In this document: positions 30,136 through 40,197 of the stretch, in pieces
Layout of the letters: each line of letters opens with the position of its first letter
Position numbering within the stretch: position 1 is the stretch's first letter
Assembly (NCBI GenBank): GCA_001604045.1
Contig: LVAN01000013.1
Location: 22,179-86,178, forward strand
Length of the DNA: 64,000 nucleotides
Direction: 5' to 3'
Source: Clostridiales bacterium Firm_08
GTDB taxonomy: Bacteria; Bacillota; Clostridia; Oscillospirales; QAKW01
Made by a program: the position numbers and the translations under genes
Notes under the pieces: model-generated
What the model was told of the DNA's origin: nothing
Databases searched by the model: none
The model's input: the letters and a program-made list of their open reading frames with translations, nothing else

Positions 30136-33100
30136 TTATCTCGCGATGTTGTGATCGTACAAATTCTTGATCATCTGCGCGACTTCCGAACGGGTGATGG
30201 TCTTGACCGGGGAGAGGGTGGTCTTGGAGGTCCCTTTCAGGACGCCGTAACCGACTGCCCAGGCCATAGCTTTTTCCGCGTAGGGGGACAGCTGATCCAG
30301 ATCCCGGAATTTCTTGTATCTCATATTCTTGATCTTGACAGCGTCCGCGGTCATCGTCGTGTTGTAGTTCATAAACTGCGCGTAGCGGTAAATGATCGCG
30401 ACGATATCCTGGCGGGTGATCGGATCGTTGACGCCAAAGCGGCCGGAGCCGTCTTTGTAGCCGTAGATGATACCGTTGTCGACCGCCCAGGCGACCGCGG
30501 GGGCGTAGTAGGAGCCCTTGACGACGTCGACGAACTGGGAGTCAACATTCTTGTAGGCGGACAGGTCAGCGCCGTTCATCTTGGCGATGACGAGGACGAA
30601 GTCCTGACGCGTCATCTTGTCGTTGACGCCGAAGATCTCCTCGGAGGCGCCGTAACCCTGGAAGTAGCCTCTGTCGCTTACGAAGTTGATCGCGGCGTAG
30701 AACCACTCGTCGTCTCTGACGTCGATGTACTCTCTGCTGGCGACCTGCTTGAAGGTGACAGTCACTTTCGCGTTGGAGGCGGGCATCGTAAACGTATACT
30801 TGGTCACGTAGTTAAGGTTCTGAGAACGGAACGCGACAGGCAGCGCGTTGCCGGCTGCGTCGACGACAGCGATCTTGGAGAAGGCGTACCCGTCGTCGGG
30901 ATCCGCGGTGACTTCAACGATATCGCCGACCTGAGCGGTCGCTTTGTTGACGGTGACGGAGCCGTGGTTACCGGCGGTCGTCGCCTTGGAGACGGTCGTG
31001 ACCTTGTAGTCGCATTTCTCGAATACGATCGCGTACTTCATATCAGTCGCGGGCATCGGGAAGGAAATGGTCTGCGCCGCGCCGTTCGTACCGACCGCGG
31101 GCTTATCACCGGCGAAGGTGTAGGTGTAGCCGTTGGCGGCGTCTTCCGTCGTATTAACGGGAGCGTCCATCGTCGCAACGATAGATTTGACATAATAGCC
31201 CTTATCCGGCGTGGCGGTAATGGTTACGAGCTGCAGATAATCGTATGTGTAGGACGTATCCGTATTGACCGCGCCGTTGACCTCGACCGTACCGTTCTTA
31301 TATCCCGATTTCAGGGAAAGAACATACTCGTCTTTGCAGAATATCACGTCGACCGTCAGATCGTCGGTATTCGCGGCGAAAATGTCGGCCTTATGGATCT
31401 CGGGAATGACGAAGGAGTAACCGGTCTCTGTCTTTTCGACCGGGACAAAGTTGACGGCAACGCCGTCCGCCGCTTTGGAAGTGACCTTCACTTCGTAGAC
31501 GGTGTAGCCCTCGTCGGGCAGCGCGGTGAAGTTGATGACGTCGCCATACTGATAGACGTGGCTCTGCGCCGCCGTCTTGGTGGTGTTGATGGCGATCTCG
31601 TCGTTGTACGCGCAGCCGTTGGTGGTCTTGTTGAACACGACTTTGGTGTTGTCAACTTCGTACACGGCTTCAATGACCGTGGGCTGCCAGACCACGAAGT
31701 CGGTCGGCGTCAGACTCGCCGCGGTGACCTGAGGATCGGTGTCCGCGGAGATCCAACCGACGAAGTGGTAGCCGCTCGGAGCGGCGACAGGCGTCGTGTT
31801 GAGAGTGGCGTTCTCCATGAACTTGATCGCTTCGGTAAAGAGTACGCTGTTTTCCGCGTCTTTGTAGACGACTTCATAAGCGTCCTTGACGTAGTTGACG
31901 GTGATGGTGACCGGGGAGGCGGGCATTACGAACTTGTAAGTGCCGCCGTAGGTGCGGTCGATATCCTTGGTATCAAATACGACGTTGCCGCTGTTGTCAA
32001 CGACCGAGAGGGTTTCAACGATGTAACCGTAGGTCGGGGTGATCGTAAACGTGATCTGGTCGTCGATCTGCTGCAGGGTGGGAGCTTCCAGCGTGCCGGT
32101 GGCGGCGCCGCTCGCGACGATGCTGGTGATCGTGAAGTTGCACTTCTCGTAGGTCACACTATACGTCATATCGGTCGCGGGCATCGGGAAGGAGATGCTC
32201 TCCACGGTGCCGTACACGTCGTTGGCGGGAACGGTACCGGTGTAGGTGTACTTGTGGGTCGCGTCTTCCGTGCTGGTCGCGGAAGGATCGACCATCGTCG
32301 CGACGATAGACTTGACGAAGTAACCCTTATCCGGGGTGGCGGTGATGGTAACGGTGTCCAAATACTCATAGGTATAAGTATCATCGGTAGAAACTTTACC
32401 GTTGACCTCGACCGTACCGTTTTCGCCGATCACGTCTTTGGTCAGGGCGAAGGTGTCCTTCTTGAACGTGACGATAACATCGACGGGAGAGGTGCTGACC
32501 GCGTCGGAAGCGGCTTTGCCGAGCGCGGGGATGATGAAGGAGTAAGTGCCGTCCGCTTCAGAGTAGGTATATTCGATGTTGATGTTCTTGTCAAGGTCTT
32601 TGTGAACGCCGATGACCTTGATCTCGTCGATGATATAGCCCTCGTCGGGAACGATGCTGTATGTGACGGTATCCTGATACTTCTTATTGATGGAGACCGC
32701 ACCGGCAGCAGTCGTTTCGGCGGAATCCGCGGGCGCGACGTAACCGTGCGTCGTCGCGGCGAAGATCACTTCGGTCTGATCTTTCTCGTAAACAGCGGTG
32801 ATGACCGTGTTCTTGACGATCACGAAGTCGTCTGTCGACAGACTCGGCGCGGTGACCTGAGGATCGGTGTCCGCGGAGACCCAGCCGACGAAGTGATAAC
32901 CGTTGGGAACGGAAACGACGTCGGGATACAGGGTCGGATGCTCTTTATATTTGATGGATTCGGAACCGATGTAAGCGTTGTTCGTATCAAGGTACGTCAC
33001 GGTGTACGCGTCCTTGACGAATTTCGCGGTGATCTTGACCTTGGAAGCCGGCATATCAAAGGTATAGTCGGCGCCGTAGGTCTGGTTGATACGGCTCGCG

Positions 33101-36100
33101 ACAGAGGGAATGACTTTACCGGTCGCGACGTTCTCGATCTTGAAGGAATCCAGCACGTAGCCGTATTGGGGCTCCAGCGTGCAGACGACCTGATCGGTGT
33201 AGGTGTTGACGGGCGCGACGGTAATGGTGCCGGTGGTATCGCCGCTGGTGACCTCTGTCTCAACGGTGTAGCGGATCTTTCCGTAGGTAACGGAAACGTC
33301 CACGTCGCACGCCGGCATATTGAACTGAATGCTTCTCACGGTGTCCGCGCCGTCGGTGATCTGCGTGCCGGCGTAGTTGGCGCCGTTCGAGAAGTCAACG
33401 ACGGTCTCGCCGTCCTTGTTGGTGCCGTCTTTCAGCGTGTAGGAGATCGACTCAACAAAGTATCCGGCTTTCGGCGTCGCGGTGACGGTGACAAGTTCCT
33501 TGTAGTCGGCGCTGACTTCTTTTTCACGGAGTCCGTTGATGTTGACTTCGCCCATGATTTCGAATTCGGCGTCGGTATTGTTTTCTTCGCTGTCCGTGAT
33601 CTTGGCGATCTTGTAGGTCTCTTCCACAAAGTAGGCGCGGATCACAACGCTGTCATTGGGCATCGTAAAGTAATAAATGCTGTCTTTCAGCGTGGTCGGG
33701 CAGGTCTTGGTGCCGTCCGCGTAGGTCACGGTGACGCTCGCGAGGTCATAGCCGATGTTCTCGTCGACCTTAAAGCGGATCTCGTCGCCGATGACCGCGT
33801 CGGTGATGTTGCGCGGAAGTACGCAGCTTCTGCTGGGCTCCAGCATGACCCAATCGGTGATCAGGTTGTCGGAAGAATCAAAGAGAGTGACAAGCCCTTT
33901 CGCCGTCTTGGCGGGATCCAGATTTTCTTCCGCGATGTAGTTGAGCGTGTCGTCCCAGACCGGATGATAGGAATCGTCGTTACTGTCGGTGACGTTGACG
34001 CTGTAAACAAACGGCGCGTACTCGATGGTAACGAAAACGTCGGACGAGACCATCGGGAACTGATAGGTCCAGGAGCCGTCCGGGTTGTCGGTCAGCGTGG
34101 CGGCGGGGTGCGCGACGTTGTTGTTCTCGTCAAAGTAGTAGGACGTGACGTCCTTGACGTAGTAGCCCTTTTCGGGGAGAATGTCGATCACGGCCTGCCC
34201 GCCCTGTTTGACGGCGAGATTCGTCGTGTCGACGCCGTTGATGCGGTAGGTGCCGTCGGCGTCTTCATTCTCCGCGACGTTTACAACGTAGGCGTTGGGA
34301 GCGACGTAGACCGCGATCTCAACGTCGGAAATGGGCATCTCGAAGGCAAAGGTGTAGCAGTCGTTGTTCGACGCGTCCTTATACTTTCTGATCAGCGTGG
34401 GCGCGACGACGTATTCGTCGGAGCCGTATTTACGAATGGCGACGCCGGTGATGTTGTACGTCGGGGTCGGCGCGATGTCCAGATGGACCTTATCGCCGGC
34501 TTTGGCGGCAACGTGCGGCGTGACGGAATCGGTCAGATCCTTGTCCTGAATGGAGGATCTTACATACAGATACTCAAGCTCATCGTCGCAGTCATCGGCT
34601 TTGTAGAGGTTGAACTCGTTGCCGATGTAGGTCGCTTTAACGACCAGGTTGCTGAAGATCGGCGTGGCGGCGGTCAGTTCATAGCCGCCGGTCTCGCCGG
34701 AAACGATCCATTTGTCGAACGTGTAGCCGTTCTTGAACGGATCCAGCGGCATATCGGTACCGAGTTTGTTGCCGCGGAGGACGACCTTGGTGGCGTAGTA
34801 GTCGTTGTTTTCATCAAGGAAGACGACCGCGTATTCGTCAATAGAGGTGTTGACGCGGATGATGACGTCTTCCGCGGGCATTTTGAAGGTGTAAATTCCG
34901 GTGGTCTCGTCATAGTGATACGCGTAGTATCCGTTATGCTCGGTGCCCACGACCTCAACGCCGATAATATTCTCGTTGGCGTTGCTGTCACCCACGCGGA
35001 AGGAAACAAGGTTGTTGTACGTCTCGTAGGTGGAACTGATGTTCACGAACGCGTCGCCGCCGACCTGCGAGGTGATGTCGATGCTATACAGGTTGGGGAC
35101 CCACTTGGCGTAGTAGGTGTTGTTGGCGGAGGAAATACCAGTGATAACGGCGCCGGCGTCATACTCCGCGACGTCGCGATACCAGTAGGCGAAGGTAAAT
35201 CCTTCTTTGACGGGAGCGGGCGGCGCGATCAGCGTATCCACTTCCGGATCGAAGTATTTTACATCATAGATCTGCGCGGTGGAATAATCTTTGAAATACA
35301 CAAAGAAACCGGGGATCTTGGTGGTCGTGCGGATCACGACGTCCTCGGCAGGCATCGTAAAGCTGTACGTGCCGGTGGCGCTGTCATAAGAGTACGCGTA
35401 GTAGCCGCTGCCCGTCGTACCTTCCACGGTCACACCGAGGACTTCCTCGTTCGGGTTGGTGTCATCCACTTTGAAGGTGACGACGGCGCCGAACTCGGGG
35501 TTCGTTTGATATCCGTAGATCACGGAGCTTCCGCCGGCAACTGCGGAGACATTATAGGTGTTCGTTGTCCAGTGCGCGTAGAATGTATAATCGGTATTGG
35601 CGGTGACGACGACCGGTGTGTTCGCCGGATAGTTGTCATCGGTGCCGCGATACCAGTAATCGAACGTATATCCCGCTTTGACCGGAACATCGGCGGTCAC
35701 CAGCGTAGAGGTGTTGGGATCCACGAGTTTGACGTCAAAGATCTGGTTGGTCATCGGATCTTTGAAGTACGCGAGATACTTGTTGTACTCGGTCTTGACG
35801 CGGACCAGAACGTTCTGCGCCGGCATCGGGAAGGAATAAAGGCCGGTGGCTTCATCATAGTTATAAGCGATGAACTGACCGTCTTCCTGACCTTCAACGG
35901 TCAGAGCGGTGAGTTTGGCGCCGTTTTGAACGGTGACCTTGAACTTGATGGCGGCGCCGAAGGGCGCGTAGGAGTTGACGATCTCGGGAGAGCTGAACTG
36001 AATGTCGGCGTTGGCGGGAACGCTCTCGTCGATCTTGTAGGTGCGCGCTTCCCAGGCGGCGGTGTAGGTTTTGCCGGCAACGCCGGTAAGAACGTCGCCC

Positions 36101-36909
36101 GGAGCCGCGGTCTCGGCGCCGCAGACCCAGTTCTTAAAGGTATAGCCCTTTTTGGACGGGGCGGCGGGAGCCGTGATCTCGTTTGTCACATAGTCAAGTT
36201 CTTCCACGTGATACAGAGCGCCGGTCTCCGCGTCCTTGAAGTAGACAAGGCCGCCGTCCGTATCGGCGAACAGCGGGGAGTACTCTTTCGCCGAATCCGG
36301 GCAGATCACCGCGCCTTCCGCATAAAGCAGACCCGTGTCAAGGTCTTCCCACGCGACAAAGGTCTGACCCGCCGGGGTGACGCCGTTGAACACGGGAAGC
36401 GTGAACGTGTTGGTGTACTTGATGTAGCTGATACTCTGCGTGGCGTTGTTGATGATCACCCGGTAAAAGGTGTCATACACCGCGCCGTCAACGGTCGCAG
36501 TCCCCAGGGAGTACCCGGAGTAGAACGAAAAGTCGAAAGAGGCAGAGCTCGGAGTGGCAACATTGTAGCCAGCGGCAAGAGAAGTGCCGGAGTAAAATCC
36601 CACGGTACTCTTCCACTGACGGAACTCGTAACGCTCCGAATGGTCGATCTTCTCAAAACTTGCCGGGGCAGTAATACTGCCGTTGTGAAGATCAGAGGCT
36701 GAATAGTATGAATGGGAATACTGGGTGGACTCTATGACTTCCGCGGTCGAATCGGTACCGTTCGTATTCGCGGCGGTGGCTTTATAGGCCTTGATAAGCC
36801 CATTGGTGGCCGCGAACGAAGTGATATCCAAAACCGCGAGCATAGAGAGGACCATGACAAGCGTCAGCACAAATGACAGCAGACGCCTGCCGAGTTTTGA
36901 AGTCTTCAT
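30136..36909 (-). CDS. Giant SLH-domain surface protein with InlB B-like repeats
   Basis: ~2257 aa; signal peptide MKTSKLGRRLLSFVLTLVMVLSMLAVLDITSFA; repeats such as KGYTFKNWVCG...Y.A.W; long Y-x-F-x-MPA(S/E)DV repeats; three C-terminal SLH repeats. Confidence 0.88.
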   Translation of the reverse strand: MKTSKLGRRLLSFVLTLVMVLSMLAVLDITSFAATNGLIKAYKATAANTNGTDSTAEVIESTQYSHSYYSASDLHNGSITAPASFEKIDHSERYEFRQWKSTVGFYSGTSLAAGYNVATPSSASFDFSFYSGYSLGTATVDGAVYDTFYRVIINNATQSISYIKYTNTFTLPVFNGVTPAGQTFVAWEDLDTGLLYAEGAVICPDSAKEYSPLFADTDGGLVYFKDAETGALYHVEELDYVTNEITAPAAPSKKGYTFKNWVCGAETAAPGDVLTGVAGKTYTAAWEARTYKIDESVPANADIQFSSPEIVNSYAPFGAAIKFKVTVQNGAKLTALTVEGQEDGQFIAYNYDEATGLYSFPMPAQNVLVRVKTEYNKYLAYFKDPMTNQIFDVKLVDPNTSTLVTADVPVKAGYTFDYWYRGTDDNYPANTPVVVTANTDYTFYAHWTTNTYNVSAVAGGSSVIYGYQTNPEFGAVVTFKVDDTNPNEEVLGVTVEGTTGSGYYAYSYDSATGTYSFTMPAEDVVIRTTTKIPGFFVYFKDYSTAQIYDVKYFDPEVDTLIAPPAPVKEGFTFAYWYRDVAEYDAGAVITGISSANNTYYAKWVPNLYSIDITSQVGGDAFVNISSTYETYNNLVSFRVGDSNANENIIGVEVVGTEHNGYYAYHYDETTGIYTFKMPAEDVIIRVNTSIDEYAVVFLDENNDYYATKVVLRGNKLGTDMPLDPFKNGYTFDKWIVSGETGGYELTAATPIFSNLVVKATYIGNEFNLYKADDCDDELEYLYVRSSIQDKDLTDSVTPHVAAKAGDKVHLDIAPTPTYNITGVAIRKYGSDEYVVAPTLIRKYKDASNNDCYTFAFEMPISDVEIAVYVAPNAYVVNVAENEDADGTYRINGVDTTNLAVKQGGQAVIDILPEKGYYVKDVTSYYFDENNNVAHPAATLTDNPDGSWTYQFPMVSSDVFVTIEYAPFVYSVNVTDSNDDSYHPVWDDTLNYIAEENLDPAKTAKGLVTLFDSSDNLITDWVMLEPSRSCVLPRNITDAVIGDEIRFKVDENIGYDLASVTVTYADGTKTCPTTLKDSIYYFTMPNDSVVIRAYFVEETYKIAKITDSEENNTDAEFEIMGEVNINGLREKEVSADYKELVTVTATPKAGYFVESISYTLKDGTNKDGETVVDFSNGANYAGTQITDGADTVRSIQFNMPACDVDVSVTYGKIRYTVETEVTSGDTTGTITVAPVNTYTDQVVCTLEPQYGYVLDSFKIENVATGKVIPSVASRINQTYGADYTFDMPASKVKITAKFVKDAYTVTYLDTNNAYIGSESIKYKEHPTLYPDVVSVPNGYHFVGWVSADTDPQVTAPSLSTDDFVIVKNTVITAVYEKDQTEVIFAATTHGYVAPADSAETTAAGAVSINKKYQDTVTYSIVPDEGYIIDEIKVIGVHKDLDKNINIEYTYSEADGTYSFIIPALGKAASDAVSTSPVDVIVTFKKDTFALTKDVIGENGTVEVNGKVSTDDTYTYEYLDTVTITATPDKGYFVKSIVATMVDPSATSTEDATHKYTYTGTVPANDVYGTVESISFPMPATDMTYSVTYEKCNFTITSIVASGAATGTLEAPTLQQIDDQITFTITPTYGYIVETLSVVDNSGNVVFDTKDIDRTYGGTYKFVMPASPVTITVNYVKDAYEVVYKDAENSVLFTEAIKFMENATLNTTPVAAPSGYHFVGWISADTDPQVTAASLTPTDFVVWQPTVIEAVYEVDNTKVVFNKTTNGCAYNDEIAINTTKTAAQSHVYQYGDVINFTALPDEGYTVYEVKVTSKAADGVAVNFVPVEKTETGYSFVIPEIHKADIFAANTDDLTVDVIFCKDEYVLSLKSGYKNGTVEVNGAVNTDTSYTYDYLQLVTITATPDKGYYVKSIVATMDAPVNTTEDAANGYTYTFAGDKPAVGTNGAAQTISFPMPATDMKYAIVFEKCDYKVTTVSKATTAGNHGSVTVNKATAQVGDIVEVTADPDDGYAFSKIAVVDAAGNALPVAFRSQNLNYVTKYTFTMPASNAKVTVTFKQVASREYIDVRDDEWFYAAINFVSDRGYFQGYGASEEIFGVNDKMTRQDFVLVIAKMNGADLSAYKNVDSQFVDVVKGSYYAPAVAWAVDNGIIYGYKDGSGRFGVNDPITRQDIVAIIYRYAQFMNYNTTMTADAVKIKNMRYKKFRDLDQLSPYAEKAMAWAVGYGVLKGTSKTTLSPVKTITRSEVAQMIKNLYDHNIAR

Positions 36910-37108
36910 ATAACTTCCCTCCTTAAAAATATGTGGTCCGCCCGACGGACCGGGATCTATATAACCGGCGGGAAACGATCTGTTGCCGCGACCGTCCCGC
37001 CTATCATATACAAACGGCATACTGCACTTTTAGCGCAAAAACCATTATATATTATATAGAATTAGTCAACTTAAGTCAATACCTAAGGAGGAAAAAATCA
37101 GTTTTTGT

Positions 37109-38875
37109 TCAGTTCCAAAAATTGCCGCTGATCGTCTCGTCCAGCACGAACGCCGTGTCGGACGACCAGGCCTGCAGCAGCGAGCCGTCGTCGCAGTAAG
37201 GCGAAAAATACTCGATGGGCGTGTAGTTCCCCTTTTTCAAATTATAGTCAAACCAGCCGGTCAGCAGATATTTGTATTCCATGCCGAATTTGCGCTTGGC
37301 GTAGGCGTACATCGCCGTGAGATAGGGCCAGTTCGCGCCGTTGTGGTAGTTGTAGGGCTGGCTGGATCTGTGGGACGCGCCGTCGGGATTTGAGTAGAAC
37401 GGATAGACCGACATACAGCCGAACGGTTCGGGGGTGCCGTTGTTTTGCGTTTCGAGAAGCCGTTCCATCGCGGCGAGCATCCGCCGGGCGCGGCCGTCGT
37501 CGGCGATGCCGAATATCGCCGCGAACACCGTGTCGACGGACAGATTGGTCTCGGTGTAGTCCTCGTTTTTGAAGTTTACATAATATCCGAGATCATCGTC
37601 CCACAGGATATCGTTGATCGCCTTTTTGACTTTCTTGAAACGGCGATCATACTCTTTGTAACGGCCGTCGCCTTTCAGGCGGCAGACGCCCGCGGCGGAG
37701 TACAGCGCCCGCGCGTACAGCAGTTCATCATAGGTGACGTAGCCGTAGCGGTTGACTTCATCCGCCCAGTCGCGTTTGTTATATCTGCCGTCTTTATAGA
37801 TGAGACCGGTTTTGTCCGCGTGTGTCGCCAGCGCTTCCAGCGCCATGACCGCTTTTTCGAAAACGGTGGCGTCGCCGAGGGAGACGTCTGTTACGGAAAG
37901 ATCGCCGGTAAAGTTTACATAATCATACAGCATCATCGCGAGGAAAGACGGGCTGTCATAGTGGTCCCCCCAAAACGCCGATCCGTCAAATTTGATCGCC
38001 GACGGGCAGGTGCCGTCCTCTCTGATCCCGCTTGCCAGCGTCAGGATCTGCGCGCGCACTTTGTCGGTGTGACCGGCGTACATCGCCAGCACCGTGAAAT
38101 AGGCATCACGATAATAGGTGCGGACCGGCGAGAGATAATCGCACCCCGCCATAAAGCCTTTGAAGCCGTCAAGTTCTTTGTAGTTTTCCAGCGCGCAGTA
38201 GCAAGAGGAGTAAAACAGCGCCTTTTCCCGCTCATCAAGCCCCGCCGGCAGACGGATGGCGGCAAACTCGTCGCCGAGTTCCCTCGCGTAAGCGTCAAAG
38301 TTATCGACGCATTGCTCCGCCGGAACGGTCTCTTTACCGTAGATCAGCACTGTGTTCCGGCAGGGATCGGCCGCCGTCAGCGTAAAGGCGACCGTCGCGT
38401 TTTCGTCGATATAATCGAACGGTTTGTCGGCGGCGAAAGCCTTTTTGCCGTCCCGCAGCGCTCCGCCTTCCGGCAAGCGGCCTTTGAAGTGATAACCGAC
38501 AAGCCGCATTTCAAGCGCGTCAGCCGCGTGTCCCGTGATGAGACGATAGGAGGCAAAGATCCCGTTTACGTCTTTCGCGAGAAAAAGGGAGATCTCTAAA
38601 AAAGCCCCCTCAAGGTCGATTTTTACCGTCTGTTTTCTGCCGAGCATGGTGACCGACTTTTCGGTCAGAACGTCCATCGTCTTGCCGTTATAGGAATAGT
38701 TGATAAACTTTTTGCGGGCAAAATCCGGGCACGGCTCATTGGCCGGCAGGTAGCGCGAAAATGTCCCGCACCCGTTGAACGTGGCGCCGAACACTGTATT
38801 GGAGACGTCGTAGGCCGCTTTCTCAAAAAGCTTGCCGGCCGCCACGATGGCGCCGTTTTCAAACCCGTACCGCAT
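37109..38875 (-). CDS. Glycoside hydrolase-like (alpha,alpha-toroid, trehalase/amylo-glucosidase type)
   Basis: YYRDAYFTVLAMYAGH, GTCPSAIKFDGSAFWGDHYDSPSFLAMMLYDYV, YNYHNGANWPYLTAMYAYAKRKFG; start reassigned to MRYGFENG with RBS gggagggg. Confidence 0.65.
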   Translation of the reverse strand: MRYGFENGAIVAAGKLFEKAAYDVSNTVFGATFNGCGTFSRYLPANEPCPDFARKKFINYSYNGKTMDVLTEKSVTMLGRKQTVKIDLEGAFLEISLFLAKDVNGIFASYRLITGHAADALEMRLVGYHFKGRLPEGGALRDGKKAFAADKPFDYIDENATVAFTLTAADPCRNTVLIYGKETVPAEQCVDNFDAYARELGDEFAAIRLPAGLDEREKALFYSSCYCALENYKELDGFKGFMAGCDYLSPVRTYYRDAYFTVLAMYAGHTDKVRAQILTLASGIREDGTCPSAIKFDGSAFWGDHYDSPSFLAMMLYDYVNFTGDLSVTDVSLGDATVFEKAVMALEALATHADKTGLIYKDGRYNKRDWADEVNRYGYVTYDELLYARALYSAAGVCRLKGDGRYKEYDRRFKKVKKAINDILWDDDLGYYVNFKNEDYTETNLSVDTVFAAIFGIADDGRARRMLAAMERLLETQNNGTPEPFGCMSVYPFYSNPDGASHRSSQPYNYHNGANWPYLTAMYAYAKRKFGMEYKYLLTGWFDYNLKKGNYTPIEYFSPYCDDGSLLQAWSSDTAFVLDETISGNFWN

Positions 38876-38959
38876 AACAGCCCCTCCCTTTTTTGATGGA
38901 GATTTACAAGCAAAGTGTATCACGTTCTCCCGAAAAGTCAAGCGCCCGGAATAAGAAAA

Positions 38960-39075
38960 ACCACCGGCACAGCCGGTGGTATCCAAAAGCCTTAGCGATG
39001 AGTGGCGGCGAATTCCTAAAACTCCATATGGCACCTTCGCTTTTATCAAAGTGAAGTCTCGGAAATTCGACTTGA
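38960..39075. mobile_element. Possible remnant or end of an IS200/IS605-like element
   Basis: ccaccggc-aca-gccggtgg hairpin followed by cttcgcttt...caaagtgaag hairpin; no transposase ORF nearby. Confidence 0.25.
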
Positions 39076-39214
39076 TTTGGATTTAAAAATGAAAACCGGT
39101 GTTGTGCAATGCGTATTGTATAGACTGAAATTGTAAAATTGGTACTATCAATTCTTCAAAAACTATGCTACAATTAAACAGTAATTACAAAAAACAGTCG
39201 GAGGAAAAAACCGT

Positions 39215-39781
39215 ATGCTTACGATCGAAAGAGCGAAAGAACTGAACGATTCACAAGTGACCGAACACCATCTGATCCTGCACGCGAAAAACGTGATGTA
39301 CGCGATGGGCGCGATGGCGGATCACTTCGGAGAGGATCGGGAACACTGGATGGCGGTCGCCTATTTACACGACTACGACTATGAAAAGTATCCCGACGAG
39401 CACCTGCGACATACTGAAAAAGAACTGCTCGCGGAGGGCGTCGATCCCGCCGACGTGCGCGCGATCCTCAGCCACGGCTACGGCATTTGTACCGACGTCG
39501 CGCCCGAAACAAACCTGGAAAAGAGTCTGTTCACCGTGGATGAACTGACCGGCATCATCCAGGCGTGCGCCCGTATGCGACCGCTGGGGATCACCGATCT
39601 GGAAGTCAAAAGTTTTATGAAAAAGTTCAAGGATAAAAAGTTCGCCGCCAAATGTGACCGGGAACTGATCCGGCGCGGCTGCGAGATGCTCGGTATGGAT
39701 GTCGCCGCCGTCGCGGCGATCTGCATTGAAGGTATGAAACCATACGCCGAAGACATAGAACTGCTCGGCACTCAGGCATAA
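39215..39781 (+). CDS. HD-domain hydrolase
   Basis: LHAKNVMYAMGAMADHFGED.EHWMAVAYLHDYDYEKYPDEH. Confidence 0.85.
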   Translation: MLTIERAKELNDSQVTEHHLILHAKNVMYAMGAMADHFGEDREHWMAVAYLHDYDYEKYPDEHLRHTEKELLAEGVDPADVRAILSHGYGICTDVAPETNLEKSLFTVDELTGIIQACARMRPLGITDLEVKSFMKKFKDKKFAAKCDRELIRRGCEMLGMDVAAVAAICIEGMKPYAEDIELLGTQA

Positions 39782-39843
39782 TTTGGCCATTCACAGTACC
39801 CGCAAAAGATCAGGGTTTTCTTTGAAAGGCGAGGGAAAAAGAT

Positions 39844-39981
39844 ATGAAACCATACAAAAAAGAGGCAAATGAGCGGTGGGGAAAAACCGAGGCATGGAGC
39901 GAATACGAGAAAAAGGCGTCCTCACACTCATCAGCAGAGCGGAAAACCGCAACGGACGGCCTGACGGCGATCTACTGATGA
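39844..39981 (+). pseudogene. Short TipAS-like fragment (decayed MerR effector domain)
   Basis: MKPYKKEANERWGKTEAWSEYEKK resembles the TipAS start; only 45 codons, no MerR domain. Confidence 0.45.
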
Positions 39982-40197
39982 GAATGGGCGATAACATGGC
40001 GATGGATATGGATACCGGTGATATTCACATCATATCATCGTGGTCCAACGATGACGAAGTCGGCAAAAACATTGCCGCATCGTATGAAGACAAGAAATAA
40101 TCGAATGGCAAGTAGTGCTGCGCACTCGCAGACTCGAAATTAGAATTAGACTGATACCCTGTGGGTTCGATTAAATAAAATAAGCGAGGGAGAAAAA

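Noticed and set aside
30100-36702. 2200-aa ORF antisense to the InlB/SLH giant gene
   Set aside because: The minus frame has a signal peptide, repeats and SLH domains; the plus ORF is a low-complexity mirror caused by codon bias
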